From Candidatus Rokuibacteriota bacterium (GTDB lineage Bacteria > Methylomirabilota > Methylomirabilia > Rokubacteriales > CSP1-6): 6,312 nucleotides of DNA. Below the pieces are notes generated by a model. It was not told where the DNA came from, made no database searches, and was given only the letters and a program-made list of their open reading frames with translations. Each line of letters begins with the position of its first letter. Position 1 is the stretch's first letter. Location of the stretch: NCBI GenBank assembly GCA_016177555.1, contig JACOVB010000534.1, positions 1 to 6,312 of the forward strand, written 5' to 3'. The position numbers were made by a program, and so were the translations under genes. Shown piece by piece: positions 1-6,096 of the stretch.

Positions 1-1
1 C

Positions 2-508
2 GTCAACGTCGAGCGGCTGAACGCCTTCCTGTCCCTGCTGAAGGACGCCGAGACGGGGCAGCGCGGCTACCTCCTCACGCGGGACGAGCGCTATCTCGAG
101 CCCTACCAGGACGCCCTCGCCGCCCTGTGGGAGCGGCAGCGGGAGCTGCGGGTCGGGCTCGCCGACCGTCCGCAGCAGCGGGAGCGGCTCGACGCCCTCC
201 AGCCGCTCATCGCCGCCAAGCTGGCCGAGCTCCACCGCACCATCGAGCTGCGCCGCAGCGAGGGCGCGGCGGCGGCGGTCCGGGTGGTCCTCACGGACGA
301 GGGGAGGACGCTGATGGACCGGATCCGCGAGGGGATCGGGGAGATGGCGGCCCGCGAGCGGGCCAGGCACGACTCGCGGCGCGAGGGGGGCGGCGCGCTG
401 TGGGTGCTGGCCGCGGTGGGGGTCGGGAGCGCCGCCAGCCTCGCCATGGTGGTGGCCGCGCTCCGCGCGATGACGCGCGAGGCCCGCAGTCGCCGCCGGG
501 ACGACTAG
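2..508 (+). CDS. CHASE3-domain membrane protein, 5'-truncated by window, no output domain
   Basis: The frame is open from base 2 to the TAG at 506-508 (168 visible residues); the start lies outside the window. Visible residues 6-26 carry the hallmark CHASE3 stretch, including DAETGQRGYLLT (15-26), followed by an acidic/aromatic segment and a long charged, probably helical region rich in R, E and L. CHASE3 is an extracytoplasmic four-helix sensory domain normally placed between two membrane helices in histidine kinases, cyclases or chemoreceptors. A hydrophobic segment at about visible residues 131-154 fits the second membrane helix. Only a short basic tail (ending REARSRRRDD) follows, so there is no HAMP, kinase, GGDEF or MCP domain. 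It may be a naturally free-standing CHASE3 protein, or a receptor that lost its cytoplasmic half at the junction with the dehydrogenase fragment just downstream. The ligand is unknown. Family call is firm; completeness is not. Confidence 0.8.
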   Translation, partial: VNVERLNAFLSLLKDAETGQRGYLLTRDERYLEPYQDALAALWERQRELRVGLADRPQQRERLDALQPLIAAKLAELHRTIELRRSEGAAAAVRVVLTDEGRTLMDRIREGIGEMAARERARHDSRREGGGALWVLAAVGVGSAASLAMVVAALRAMTREARSRRRDD

Positions 509-509
509 T

Positions 510-593
510 ACCGAGTTCCGCGTCCGGCACGGGATACTCCCGCACCTCGAACTCGCCCCCGTACGCCCGGAGCACCGCCACGCGCCCCTTCAC
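510..593 (-). pseudogene. N-terminal remnant of a zinc-type (MDR) alcohol dehydrogenase
   Basis: A GTG at 593-591, preceded by a perfect AGGAGG six bases upstream, opens a frame reading MKGRVAVLRAYGGEFEVREY and then PVPDAELG. This has the look of the first beta strands of medium-chain zinc alcohol dehydrogenases, where K-A-V-L-R, an E-rich turn and P-V-P are typical. In that family the next residues would be a glycine-rich turn, a V-L-V-R-V-like strand and a cysteine zinc ligand. Here, from about codon 29, the frame is instead the antisense of the CHASE3 gene and loses all family character, although it stays open to 291. It starts 29 bases after ntrX on the same strand, so it was probably the next gene of that operon. 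I read it as a truncated gene broken near 505-512; a chimeric assembly is the alternative. Recognition rests on only about 28 residues. Confidence 0.5.
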
Positions 594-599
594 CTCGGC

Positions 600-605
600 C
601 CTCCT
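600..605 (-). promoter_or_regulatory. Perfect Shine-Dalgarno for the dehydrogenase remnant
   Basis: The minus strand reads AGGAGG, six bases before the GTG at 593-591. It is the best ribosome binding site in the window and decides the GTG start. It argues that the short dehydrogenase fragment began as a real, translated gene downstream of ntrX and is not a chance frame. Confidence 0.6.
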
Positions 606-622
606 CGATGTCCGCTCGGCGT

Positions 623-1990
623 TCAGCCCTTGGACGGCGTGATGCCGTAGCTCTTGAGCTTGCGGTACAGGTGGCTGCGCTCGACGCCGAGCTTCTCGGC
701 GGTGCGCGTCACGTTGCTGTCGTGGGCGCGCAGCTCCGCCAGGATGTAGGCGCGCTCGAACGCCTCTCGGGCCTCCTTGAGGGTCTTTTCCCGCTGGACC
801 TCCTCGGCTCCCGCGGGGGCCTCCTTGGGGCGCAGCGGTGGCGGCAGGTTCTCCGGGCCGATCACGTCCCGCGGCGCCATGATGACGAGCCGCTCGACCA
901 TGTTCCGGAGCTCCCGCACGTTTCCCGGCCAGTCGTACGAGAGGAAGTAGGCGAGGGCCTCGACCGAGACGGTCTTCGGGCGCTTGCCGTTCTCGGCGGA
1001 GAACAGCCGGATGAAGTGCTCGACCAGCGCGGGGATGTCCTCCTTGCGCCGGCGCAGCGGCGGCACCTCGATGGGGATGACGTTCAGCCGGTAGTAGAGG
1101 TCCTCGCGGAAGCGCCCCTGGGCGATCTGTTCCTTCAGGTCCTGGTTGGACGCGGCGAGGACGCGGACGTCCACCCGGATGGTGTCCTTGCCGCCCACCC
1201 GCTCGAAGGCCTGCTCCTCGAGGACGCGCAGCACCTTGGCCTGCGTCTTGAGGCTCATGTCTGCGATCTCGTCGAGGAAGAGGGTGCCGCCGTCGGCGAC
1301 CTCGAACTTCCCGCGGTGGCGCGCCACCGCGCCGGTGAAGGCGCCCCGCTCGTGGCCGAACAGCTCCGACTCGATCAGCTCCTCGGGGATCGCGGCGCAG
1401 TTCACCTCGACAAACGGCCCCTCGCGCCTCGTGGAGAGTGTGTGGATGGCCCGGGCCACCAGCTCCTTGCCCGAGCCGTTCTCCCCGTGGACGAGCACCC
1501 GCCCGTTGGTGGGCGCCGCGGTAGCGATCTGCTGCCGCAGCTCCTCGATGAGCGGGCTCCTGCCGACGATCTCCTGGCCGCGCTGGATCTGCTCGCGGAG
1601 CGCGCGGTTCTCCCGCTCGAGCCGCGAGTGCTCCAGCGCGCGGGCCGCGGCCAGCAGCGTCTTCTCCAGCGAGAGCGGCTTCTCGATGAAGTCGTAGGCG
1701 CCCAGCTTGGTGGCCTTGACGGCCGTCTCGATTGTGGCGTGGCCCGAGATCATCACCACGGCGACCTCGGGCCGGAGTCGCATGATCTCGGCCAATGCAT
1801 CGAGCCCATCCATGCCTGGCATCCAGATGTCCAGGAAGATCAGATCAGGGGACTCCTCCGCCAGCCGGCCGATGGCGTCCTGCCCGGAGCCCACCGCCGA
1901 GACGTGGTAGCCCTCGTCCTCGAGCACGCCCCGCAGCGTGGTCTGGATGGCGCGCTCGTCGTCGACGATGAGGATGTGCTCGCCGGCCAT
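623..1990 (-). CDS. ntrX: σ54-dependent response regulator, NtrX type
   Basis: This 455-residue protein has the full NtrC-family layout. The receiver domain (about 5-118) has acidic pocket D10/D11, phospho-acceptor D54, S82 and K104. The AAA+ domain (about 141-375) has Walker A GENGSGKE at 169-176, the σ54-contacting GAFTGA loop at 216-221, Walker B GGTLFLDEI at 234-242, and a sensor-II-like DWPGNVRELRN. A Fis-type helix-turn-helix lies at about 426-447 (NVTRTAEKLGVERSHLYRKL). The C-terminal signature and the adjacent ntrY favour NtrX over NtrC. Phosphorylated NtrX should oligomerise at upstream sites and use ATP to open σ54 promoters. The intact GAFTGA indicates a functional σ54 activator. 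The ATG follows ntrY by 19 bases with GGAG at 1996-1999 (5-base spacing). Known NtrX proteins act in nitrogen, redox and envelope control; the targets here are unknown. Confidence 0.93.
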   Translation of the reverse strand: MAGEHILIVDDERAIQTTLRGVLEDEGYHVSAVGSGQDAIGRLAEESPDLIFLDIWMPGMDGLDALAEIMRLRPEVAVVMISGHATIETAVKATKLGAYDFIEKPLSLEKTLLAAARALEHSRLERENRALREQIQRGQEIVGRSPLIEELRQQIATAAPTNGRVLVHGENGSGKELVARAIHTLSTRREGPFVEVNCAAIPEELIESELFGHERGAFTGAVARHRGKFEVADGGTLFLDEIADMSLKTQAKVLRVLEEQAFERVGGKDTIRVDVRVLAASNQDLKEQIAQGRFREDLYYRLNVIPIEVPPLRRRKEDIPALVEHFIRLFSAENGKRPKTVSVEALAYFLSYDWPGNVRELRNMVERLVIMAPRDVIGPENLPPPLRPKEAPAGAEEVQREKTLKEAREAFERAYILAELRAHDSNVTRTAEKLGVERSHLYRKLKSYGITPSKG

Positions 1991-1995
1991 GGGCT

Positions 1996-1999
1996 CTCC
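1996..1999 (-). promoter_or_regulatory. ntrX ribosome binding site
   Basis: The minus strand reads GGAG five bases before the ATG at 1990. A second AGGAG lies at 2004-2008, overlapping the region just past the ntrY stop. Both sit in the 19-base ntrY-ntrX gap, which has no room for a promoter, so ntrX is presumably co-transcribed with ntrY. Confidence 0.55.
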
Positions 2000-2009
2000 G
2001 GCTCTCCTG

Positions 2010-4247
2010 TCAGGCCTGCACGGGGGCCGGCGCGAGACGGCCAGCCGGCAGCTCGAGGACGAAGCGGCTGCCCTGCGGCAGGTTGTCCTCGAGCCAGATG
2101 GTGCCGCCGTGGTCGATGACGATCTGGTGGACGATGGGGAGCCCGAGGCCCATGCCCGTGGCCTTCGTGGAGAAGTACGGGAGAAAGAGCCGCTCGCGGT
2201 CCTCCTGGGCGATGCCGGGCCCGGTGTCGGCCACGACGATCCGCGCCCGCCGCGCCTCCGGAAGCCACACGGTCTCGACGGTCACCTCCCCGGCCTGGCC
2301 CACCGCCTCCACGGCGTTGTCCACCAGGTTCAGGACGGCGCGCTTGATCTGGTTGGGATCCACCTCGATCTGGGGCAGGTCGGGCGAGAACGCCGACGTG
2401 ATGGCCAGCGCCGGGTGCGACTCGCGGTACAGGACGATGACCCCGTCGAGGAGACGGGCCAGATCCGTCGGCCGGAGCGACAGGGCCGGCATGCGCGCGA
2501 AGCGCGAGAACTCGTCCACGAGCTGCTTGAGCCCGTCGACCTCCTGGATGATGGTGGAGGTGGCCTCCTCGAGCAGCTGCTTCTCCTCGGGGCTCCGGTC
2601 TCCCGCGAGCCGGCGCCTCAGGCGCTGGGCGGAGAGCTGGATCGGCGTGAGCGGGTTCTTGATCTCATGGGCGATGCGCTGGGCGACCTCCCGCCACGCG
2701 GCCAGCCGCTGGGCCTTCAGGAGCTCGGTGAGGTCGTCGAACACGAGGACGAGCCCCATGTCGGCCCCGTCGGGACCCCGGAGCGCCGTGGCCGAGGACA
2801 GGAGGGTGATCGCCTGCCCGTCGCGCCTCAGGTGCACCTCGTGCTCGACCGTGCCCTCCTTGAGCCGTGTCATGCGCTTGATCAGGGCCGCGATCTCGCC
2901 GAAATCGGGCCGCCGGAAGACGGCGGAGTCGGGCTGTCCGAGCGCCGCCTGCGCGGGGATGCCCAGCATGCGCTCGGCTGCCCCGTTGATGGTGGTCACG
3001 CGCCCCTCGGGATCGAGGGAGACCACGCCGGTCGCCACCGCCTCGAGCACGGTCTCCGTGTAGCGGCGCCGCATCTCCATCTCGCCGTGCTTGGCCTGCA
3101 GGTCGAGGTAGGCCTCCTCGAGCTTGGTCCTCGAGGACGCCAGGTCGCGGGTCATCCGGTTGAAGGAGTCCACGAGGATCCCGATCTCGTCGTCGGCGCG
3201 CACCTGCACCTGATAGCCGAGATTCCCGGCCGCGACCTCGCGCGTGCCCTCGGCCAGCATCTGGATCGGGTCGGTGATGCCCCGGGCCAGGTAGAGACCG
3301 AACCACGTCGCCGAGAACACGATGATCAGGGTCATGAGCAGGAACAGCAGGATGTAGATGGCCTTGATGGGGTTCTTGAGGAGCTTGAGCTGCTTGTACT
3401 CCTGGAAGGCCTGACTGATCCCACGAAGGCGGTTCTCGAGCCGCTGGCTCACGTGGCTCGACACCACGAGCACGCCCTCCACCTGGAGGCTCGAGTTGCG
3501 GATCGGGACCACGGCCTGGATCATGTCGCCCCGGTCGAGCTCGTGGACCGTGGTGACCTCCTGGCCGCCGAGCCCCTGGGCGACCTTGTCCTTGTGCATG
3601 GAGCGCGTGGCGACGGTGGCGAGCGCCGGGTCCTTGGCGTGGAACTGCTCCTGCCCGCGCCGGTCGAAGACCGTGATGGCCGACAGCCCGAGGCGCTCCC
3701 GCTGCTCGTCGAGGAACGCGGCCAGGGCCTCGCGCCGCTCCTCGCCCAGGAGCCCCTCGCGCTCTGCCACCCGGGCCATGTACCGAGCATGCCTGAGCGC
3801 CGTGCCCTCCAGCGTCTGGTAGTAGGTCTGCGCCACCTGCAGCGCCTGGTCCAGCGGCCGCTCGACCTGGGGCTTGAACCATCCCTCGATGGAGGTCGTG
3901 ATGAAATTGGAGGCGATGATGAAGATCAGGATGCCCGGTGCCAGGGCCAGCGAGAGGAAGGCCAGGACCAGCTTTGCCTTGAAGCGCGCGCCGAGCACCT
4001 TGTGGCGGCGCTCGAAGGAGAGCTTGACCAGGTTTCGGAAGAGGAGGATCAGCAGCAGCAGGAAGACGACCAGGTTGAGGTTGAGGAGGGCCAGCACCAG
4101 CAGGTTGGAGGCGAGCGGGATCTGGGGCGTCCGGATCCCCACCTCGAACACGGTGCCGACCACCAGCAGGATGAGGATACCGCTGATGATCAGGAGATTG
4201 CGCTTGCGCTTGCTCTGCTCAGCCGGCCGATCCTGGAGCAGCGGCAT
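2010..4247 (-). CDS. ntrY: Sensor histidine kinase, NtrY type
   Basis: This 745-residue membrane kinase has NtrY architecture. Hydrophobic helices lie at about 17-38, 45-72 and 90-115. A roughly 180-residue loop, probably periplasmic, follows, then a fourth helix at about 298-320. After these come a HAMP linker (about 321-375, with GITDP), a PAS domain (about 397-510), and HisKA with the H-box HEIKNPLTPIQLSAQRLRR (phospho-acceptor H527). The HATPase domain has N-box NLVDN (640-644), DTGPGI (674-679) and GMGLGL (698-703). All catalytic boxes are intact, so it should autophosphorylate and pass phosphate to NtrX D54. The start at 4247 is chosen because its ATG overlaps the previous stop as TAATG, has GGAG six bases upstream and is followed directly by MPLLQDRP. 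An upstream in-frame ATG at 4328 would add 27 low-quality residues inside the preceding gene. The signal sensed is unknown. Confidence 0.93.
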   Translation of the reverse strand: MPLLQDRPAEQSKRKRNLLIISGILILLVVGTVFEVGIRTPQIPLASNLLVLALLNLNLVVFLLLLILLFRNLVKLSFERRHKVLGARFKAKLVLAFLSLALAPGILIFIIASNFITTSIEGWFKPQVERPLDQALQVAQTYYQTLEGTALRHARYMARVAEREGLLGEERREALAAFLDEQRERLGLSAITVFDRRGQEQFHAKDPALATVATRSMHKDKVAQGLGGQEVTTVHELDRGDMIQAVVPIRNSSLQVEGVLVVSSHVSQRLENRLRGISQAFQEYKQLKLLKNPIKAIYILLFLLMTLIIVFSATWFGLYLARGITDPIQMLAEGTREVAAGNLGYQVQVRADDEIGILVDSFNRMTRDLASSRTKLEEAYLDLQAKHGEMEMRRRYTETVLEAVATGVVSLDPEGRVTTINGAAERMLGIPAQAALGQPDSAVFRRPDFGEIAALIKRMTRLKEGTVEHEVHLRRDGQAITLLSSATALRGPDGADMGLVLVFDDLTELLKAQRLAAWREVAQRIAHEIKNPLTPIQLSAQRLRRRLAGDRSPEEKQLLEEATSTIIQEVDGLKQLVDEFSRFARMPALSLRPTDLARLLDGVIVLYRESHPALAITSAFSPDLPQIEVDPNQIKRAVLNLVDNAVEAVGQAGEVTVETVWLPEARRARIVVADTGPGIAQEDRERLFLPYFSTKATGMGLGLPIVHQIVIDHGGTIWLEDNLPQGSRFVLELPAGRLAPAPVQA

Positions 4248-4846
4248 TACTGGCTCCGGTTCATGGTGAGCAGGCTCGACTGCACCCACGGGGTCTCGGC
4301 GGCGTCCCCTGCGATGCGCGCCACCCACGAGTTGACGCCGCCCAGGGACACGTCCGCCCGCACGCGCACGTAATAAAGCTCCTGGGCGTCCAGGGAAGAG
4401 ACCGGCGCCAGCCGCGCGACCCTCAGGTCGGAGGCCACCCGCTGCGCCTCACGCAGGTTCTTGGTCAGATAGGCCTCCCGCGGCTCCCCGCCAAGCGACG
4501 CGACCTTGTACTCCTTGGTCAGCACGTTGTAGGTGAGCTGCCGCTCCACGACGCGGACCTGGACCCGCCGCTCCACCCAGAACCGGCTGTACTGCCAGAG
4601 CTCGACGTGGAAGCGCACGTGAGTGGCGACGCCGCTGTGCAGGCTCTCGTGCAGGGACGGCGGAATGGCCCCGAGGAGCACCACCTGGACCGTGACGTCG
4701 AGGTCGTTCAGGAAAACGGACAGGTTGCTGATCCTGATCTCGGCGTCGGCCGCTGCCGGCAGGGTCAGCAGGCATGCCACCACGAGAACGGCCGTGATCG
4801 GCCCGATCAGCAGCTGCCGCGCGGGGAGGGGAAGTGCGGGCGCCAT
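4247..4846 (-). CDS. DUF4390 family secreted protein, ntrY-linked
   Basis: This 199-residue protein opens with a basic R10 and a hydrophobic stretch (about 11-30), then AAADA before EIRISNLSVFLNDLDV. That reads as a signal peptide with likely cleavage near residue 35, or an uncleaved anchor. The rest is predicted beta-rich, with an IPPSLHESLHSGVATHVRFHVELWQY segment typical of DUF4390, a family of unknown function often found just before ntrY. It probably works in the periplasm, where the NtrY loop lies. The TAA stop overlaps the ntrY ATG by one base. The start at 4846 is preferred: the frame also has a GTG at 4891, but that lies only about 6 bases after a TATAAT and would fall near the transcription start. 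A GGGGG seven bases upstream is a modest ribosome site. A VVAC at residues 22-25 resembles a lipobox, but hydrophobicity continues past it. Family call is from memory. Confidence 0.8.
   Translation of the reverse strand: MAPALPLPARQLLIGPITAVLVVACLLTLPAAADAEIRISNLSVFLNDLDVTVQVVLLGAIPPSLHESLHSGVATHVRFHVELWQYSRFWVERRVQVRVVERQLTYNVLTKEYKVASLGGEPREAYLTKNLREAQRVASDLRVARLAPVSSLDAQELYYVRVRADVSLGGVNSWVARIAGDAAETPWVQSSLLTMNRSQ
4254..4257 (-). promoter_or_regulatory. ntrY ribosome binding site inside the DUF4390 gene
   Basis: The minus strand reads GGAG six bases before the ATG at 4247, inside the last codons of the upstream gene. Together with the TAATG stop/start overlap it supports translational coupling of ntrY to the DUF4390 gene and fixes the ntrY start. 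Confidence 0.55.
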
Positions 4847-4896
4847 TTCTGGGCCCCCGCAGGTGGTGGACGCTCGAGCCCGGAAACACACGCCCC

Positions 4897-4902
4897 ATTA
4901 TA
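4897..4902 (-). promoter_or_regulatory. Candidate σ70-type -10 box for DUF4390-ntrY-ntrX
   Basis: The minus strand reads a perfect TATAAT in the lpxC-DUF4390 gap, conspicuous in such GC-rich DNA. Transcription would start near 4890, giving a leader of about 44 bases before the ATG at 4846. No convincing -35 hexamer is seen 16-18 bases upstream (the stretch is C/G-rich), and there is no extended TG. It may be an activator-dependent or weak promoter, or chance. Confidence 0.4.
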
Positions 4903-4965
4903 GCGTCCGGCTTCCGGGCAGGCGGAGGAAGTCGCGCCGGCCGGGCGGGGGGTCGGGAGGGTCGG

Positions 4966-5895
4966 CTAGCGGGCGGCGGTGCCGGGAGCGACGGGGCAGG
5001 CGCTCTCGAAGGCTGGCGCCATCGCGGTAAGCGCGAGCGGAGTCACGGCCCGCATCCGGGCCCTGCGCCGGTCCGCTGTCATGGCCTTCTGGATGGCCAC
5101 GAGGATCTGGTAGTTCAGCGCATGCCCGGCGTTTCGCGCCACCACGTGACCCACCAGGGGACGGCCGAGGAGGAAGAGATCACCCACGAGATCCAGGATC
5201 TTGTGGCGCACGAACTCGTCCGCGAAGCGGAGGCTGTCGTTGAGCACCGAGCGCTTGCCCACCACGATCGCGTTGTCGAGGGAGCCGCCGCGGGCGAGGC
5301 CGTTCCGCCGCATCGCCCCCACGTCACGCAGGAACCCGTAGGTGCGGGCCGGAGCCACCTCGTCCACGAAGGTGGTCTCCGTGATCTCCAGCGACGCGAC
5401 CTGGAGCCCGATGACCGGGTGATCGTGGTCGAGCGTGTAGCTGATGCGGAAGGTGTCCGAGGGGACCACCTGGATGAACCGATCCCCGTCCTCGACGCGG
5501 ATTGGCTCGTCGATCATGAGGGCCTTGCGCGGCGCGGGCAACGATACCCGCCCGGCCCGCTCGAGCATCTCCACGAAGCCCTTGGCGCTGCCGTCCATGG
5601 CGGGGAGCTCGCCGGCGCTCACGTCGACCAGCAGGTTGTCGATCCCCAGGCCGTGGGCGGCCGCCATCAGGTGCTCGACGGTCCGCACTCTCACGCCGAA
5701 GGCGCCGATGGTCGTGGCAAAGTGGGAGTTCACCACGTGGTCGGTGTTCGCCGGGATCAGCGTGCCGTCGGCCGCGCGGAAGAGGATGCCGGTGTCGGAG
5801 GCTGCGGGAGAGAGGGTGAGGGTGACCGGCTCCCCGGTGTGGAGCCCGACGCCCTCTATGCTGACTTTCCTCCGGATCGTTCGCTGCGATTCCAT
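4966..5895 (-). CDS. lpxC: UDP-3-O-acyl-N-acetylglucosamine deacetylase (LpxC)
   Basis: This 309-residue cytosolic zinc enzyme removes the N-acetyl group from UDP-3-O-acyl-GlcNAc, the committed step of lipid A synthesis. The N-terminus (RTIRRKVSIEGVGLHTGEPV) is canonical and fixes the ATG at 5895. Catalytic E74 and zinc ligand H75 lie in TVEHLMAA. Zinc ligands H231 and D235 lie in RHKILDLVGD, with K232 next to them. H258 lies in NAGHALN, matching the E. coli active-site histidine. Both repeated alpha/beta domains are present and all key residues are intact. After about residue 272 the tail is basic and then A/P-rich (ending PVAPGTAAR), unlike the hydrophobic E. coli end recognised by FtsH. 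The ribosome site is poor (only GGGTC next to the ATG). Unlike in many proteobacteria, lpxC here sits beside ntrYX and not next to ftsZ. No U-tract terminator is seen after its TAG. Confidence 0.96.
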   Translation of the reverse strand: MESQRTIRRKVSIEGVGLHTGEPVTLTLSPAASDTGILFRAADGTLIPANTDHVVNSHFATTIGAFGVRVRTVEHLMAAAHGLGIDNLLVDVSAGELPAMDGSAKGFVEMLERAGRVSLPAPRKALMIDEPIRVEDGDRFIQVVPSDTFRISYTLDHDHPVIGLQVASLEITETTFVDEVAPARTYGFLRDVGAMRRNGLARGGSLDNAIVVGKRSVLNDSLRFADEFVRHKILDLVGDLFLLGRPLVGHVVARNAGHALNYQILVAIQKAMTADRRRARMRAVTPLALTAMAPAFESACPVAPGTAAR

Positions 5896-5912
5896 GACCC
5901 GGGGCCCAGGCT

Positions 5913-5928
5913 TGCAATCACGCTGCCA
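5913..5928 (-). promoter_or_regulatory. Candidate σ54 (-24/-12) promoter upstream of lpxC
   Basis: The minus strand reads TGGCAGCGTGATTGCA. Compared with the σ54 consensus TGGCACG-N4-TTGCW, the TGGCA and TTGCA halves match fully and only two bases (C to G, G to C) differ. The invariant GG and GC are correctly spaced with ten bases between. The -12 C is at 5914, so transcription would start near 5902, only about 7 bases before the lpxC ATG. That very short leader is the main argument against it. A partial IHF-like match (ATCAG-N4-TT) lies at 5947-5957, and an inverted repeat lies at about -126. The nearby ntrX encodes a σ54 activator. Confidence 0.45.
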
Positions 5929-6014
5929 CGGGGCGTCATGTGGCGGAAGGGCCTGATGTCATTGGTAAGGCGAGGCCTGCGGTGTTCCCCTCCGGGGGCC
6001 CCCTGTGGTATCCA

Positions 6015-6041
6015 AGACACGCAACTCAGTCCCACGTGTCT
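6015..6041. repeat. Inverted repeat AGACACG-N13-CGTGTCT, possible regulator site
   Basis: Two perfect 7-base arms (6015-6021 and 6035-6041) are separated by 13 bases, with arm centres 20 bases apart, about two helical turns. That geometry suits a dimeric regulator. It lies between rsmE and lpxC, about 113-139 bases upstream of the predicted σ54 start, where enhancer-binding proteins usually bind. It could instead form an RNA hairpin in a readthrough transcript. No protein has been matched to it. Confidence 0.4.
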
Positions 6042-6096
6042 CATTTCCGTGACAGCAGGTCTTAGGGGTCAGATGGCGCTGTCGCCGGGGAGCCGG

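Noticed and set aside
4248..4328. Longer NtrY start at the ATG at 4328
   Set aside because: It would add 27 R/G/H-rich residues overlapping the DUF4390 coding end. The ATG at 4247 has a ribosome site and the TAATG overlap.
1938..4373. 811-residue plus-strand open frame, with another of 503 residues at 608-2119
   Set aside because: Both lie antisense to ntrY and ntrX, which have complete catalytic motifs. Their translations are R/E/L/H/D-rich without family motifs, as expected of shadow frames in GC-rich DNA.
4772..4783. Lipobox-like VVAC (residues 22-25) in the DUF4390 protein
   Set aside because: The hydrophobic core continues past the cysteine to an AAADA motif typical of signal peptidase I cleavage, so a lipoprotein is less likely, though not excluded.
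5994..6003. GGGGGCCCCC perfect palindrome in the rsmE-lpxC gap
   Set aside because: It has no loop and no following U-tract, and simple G/C palindromes are expected in such GC-rich DNA.
6020..6034. Second σ54-like match TGGGACTGAGTTGC on the minus strand, inside the dyad
   Set aside because: GG and GC are separated by nine bases and not ten. σ54 tolerates this spacing poorly, and the -24 half deviates from consensus.
5856..6044. 62-residue minus-strand open frame overlapping the lpxC start
   Set aside because: It overlaps lpxC by 40 bases in another frame, shows no recognisable motif, and occupies the region holding the candidate promoter elements.
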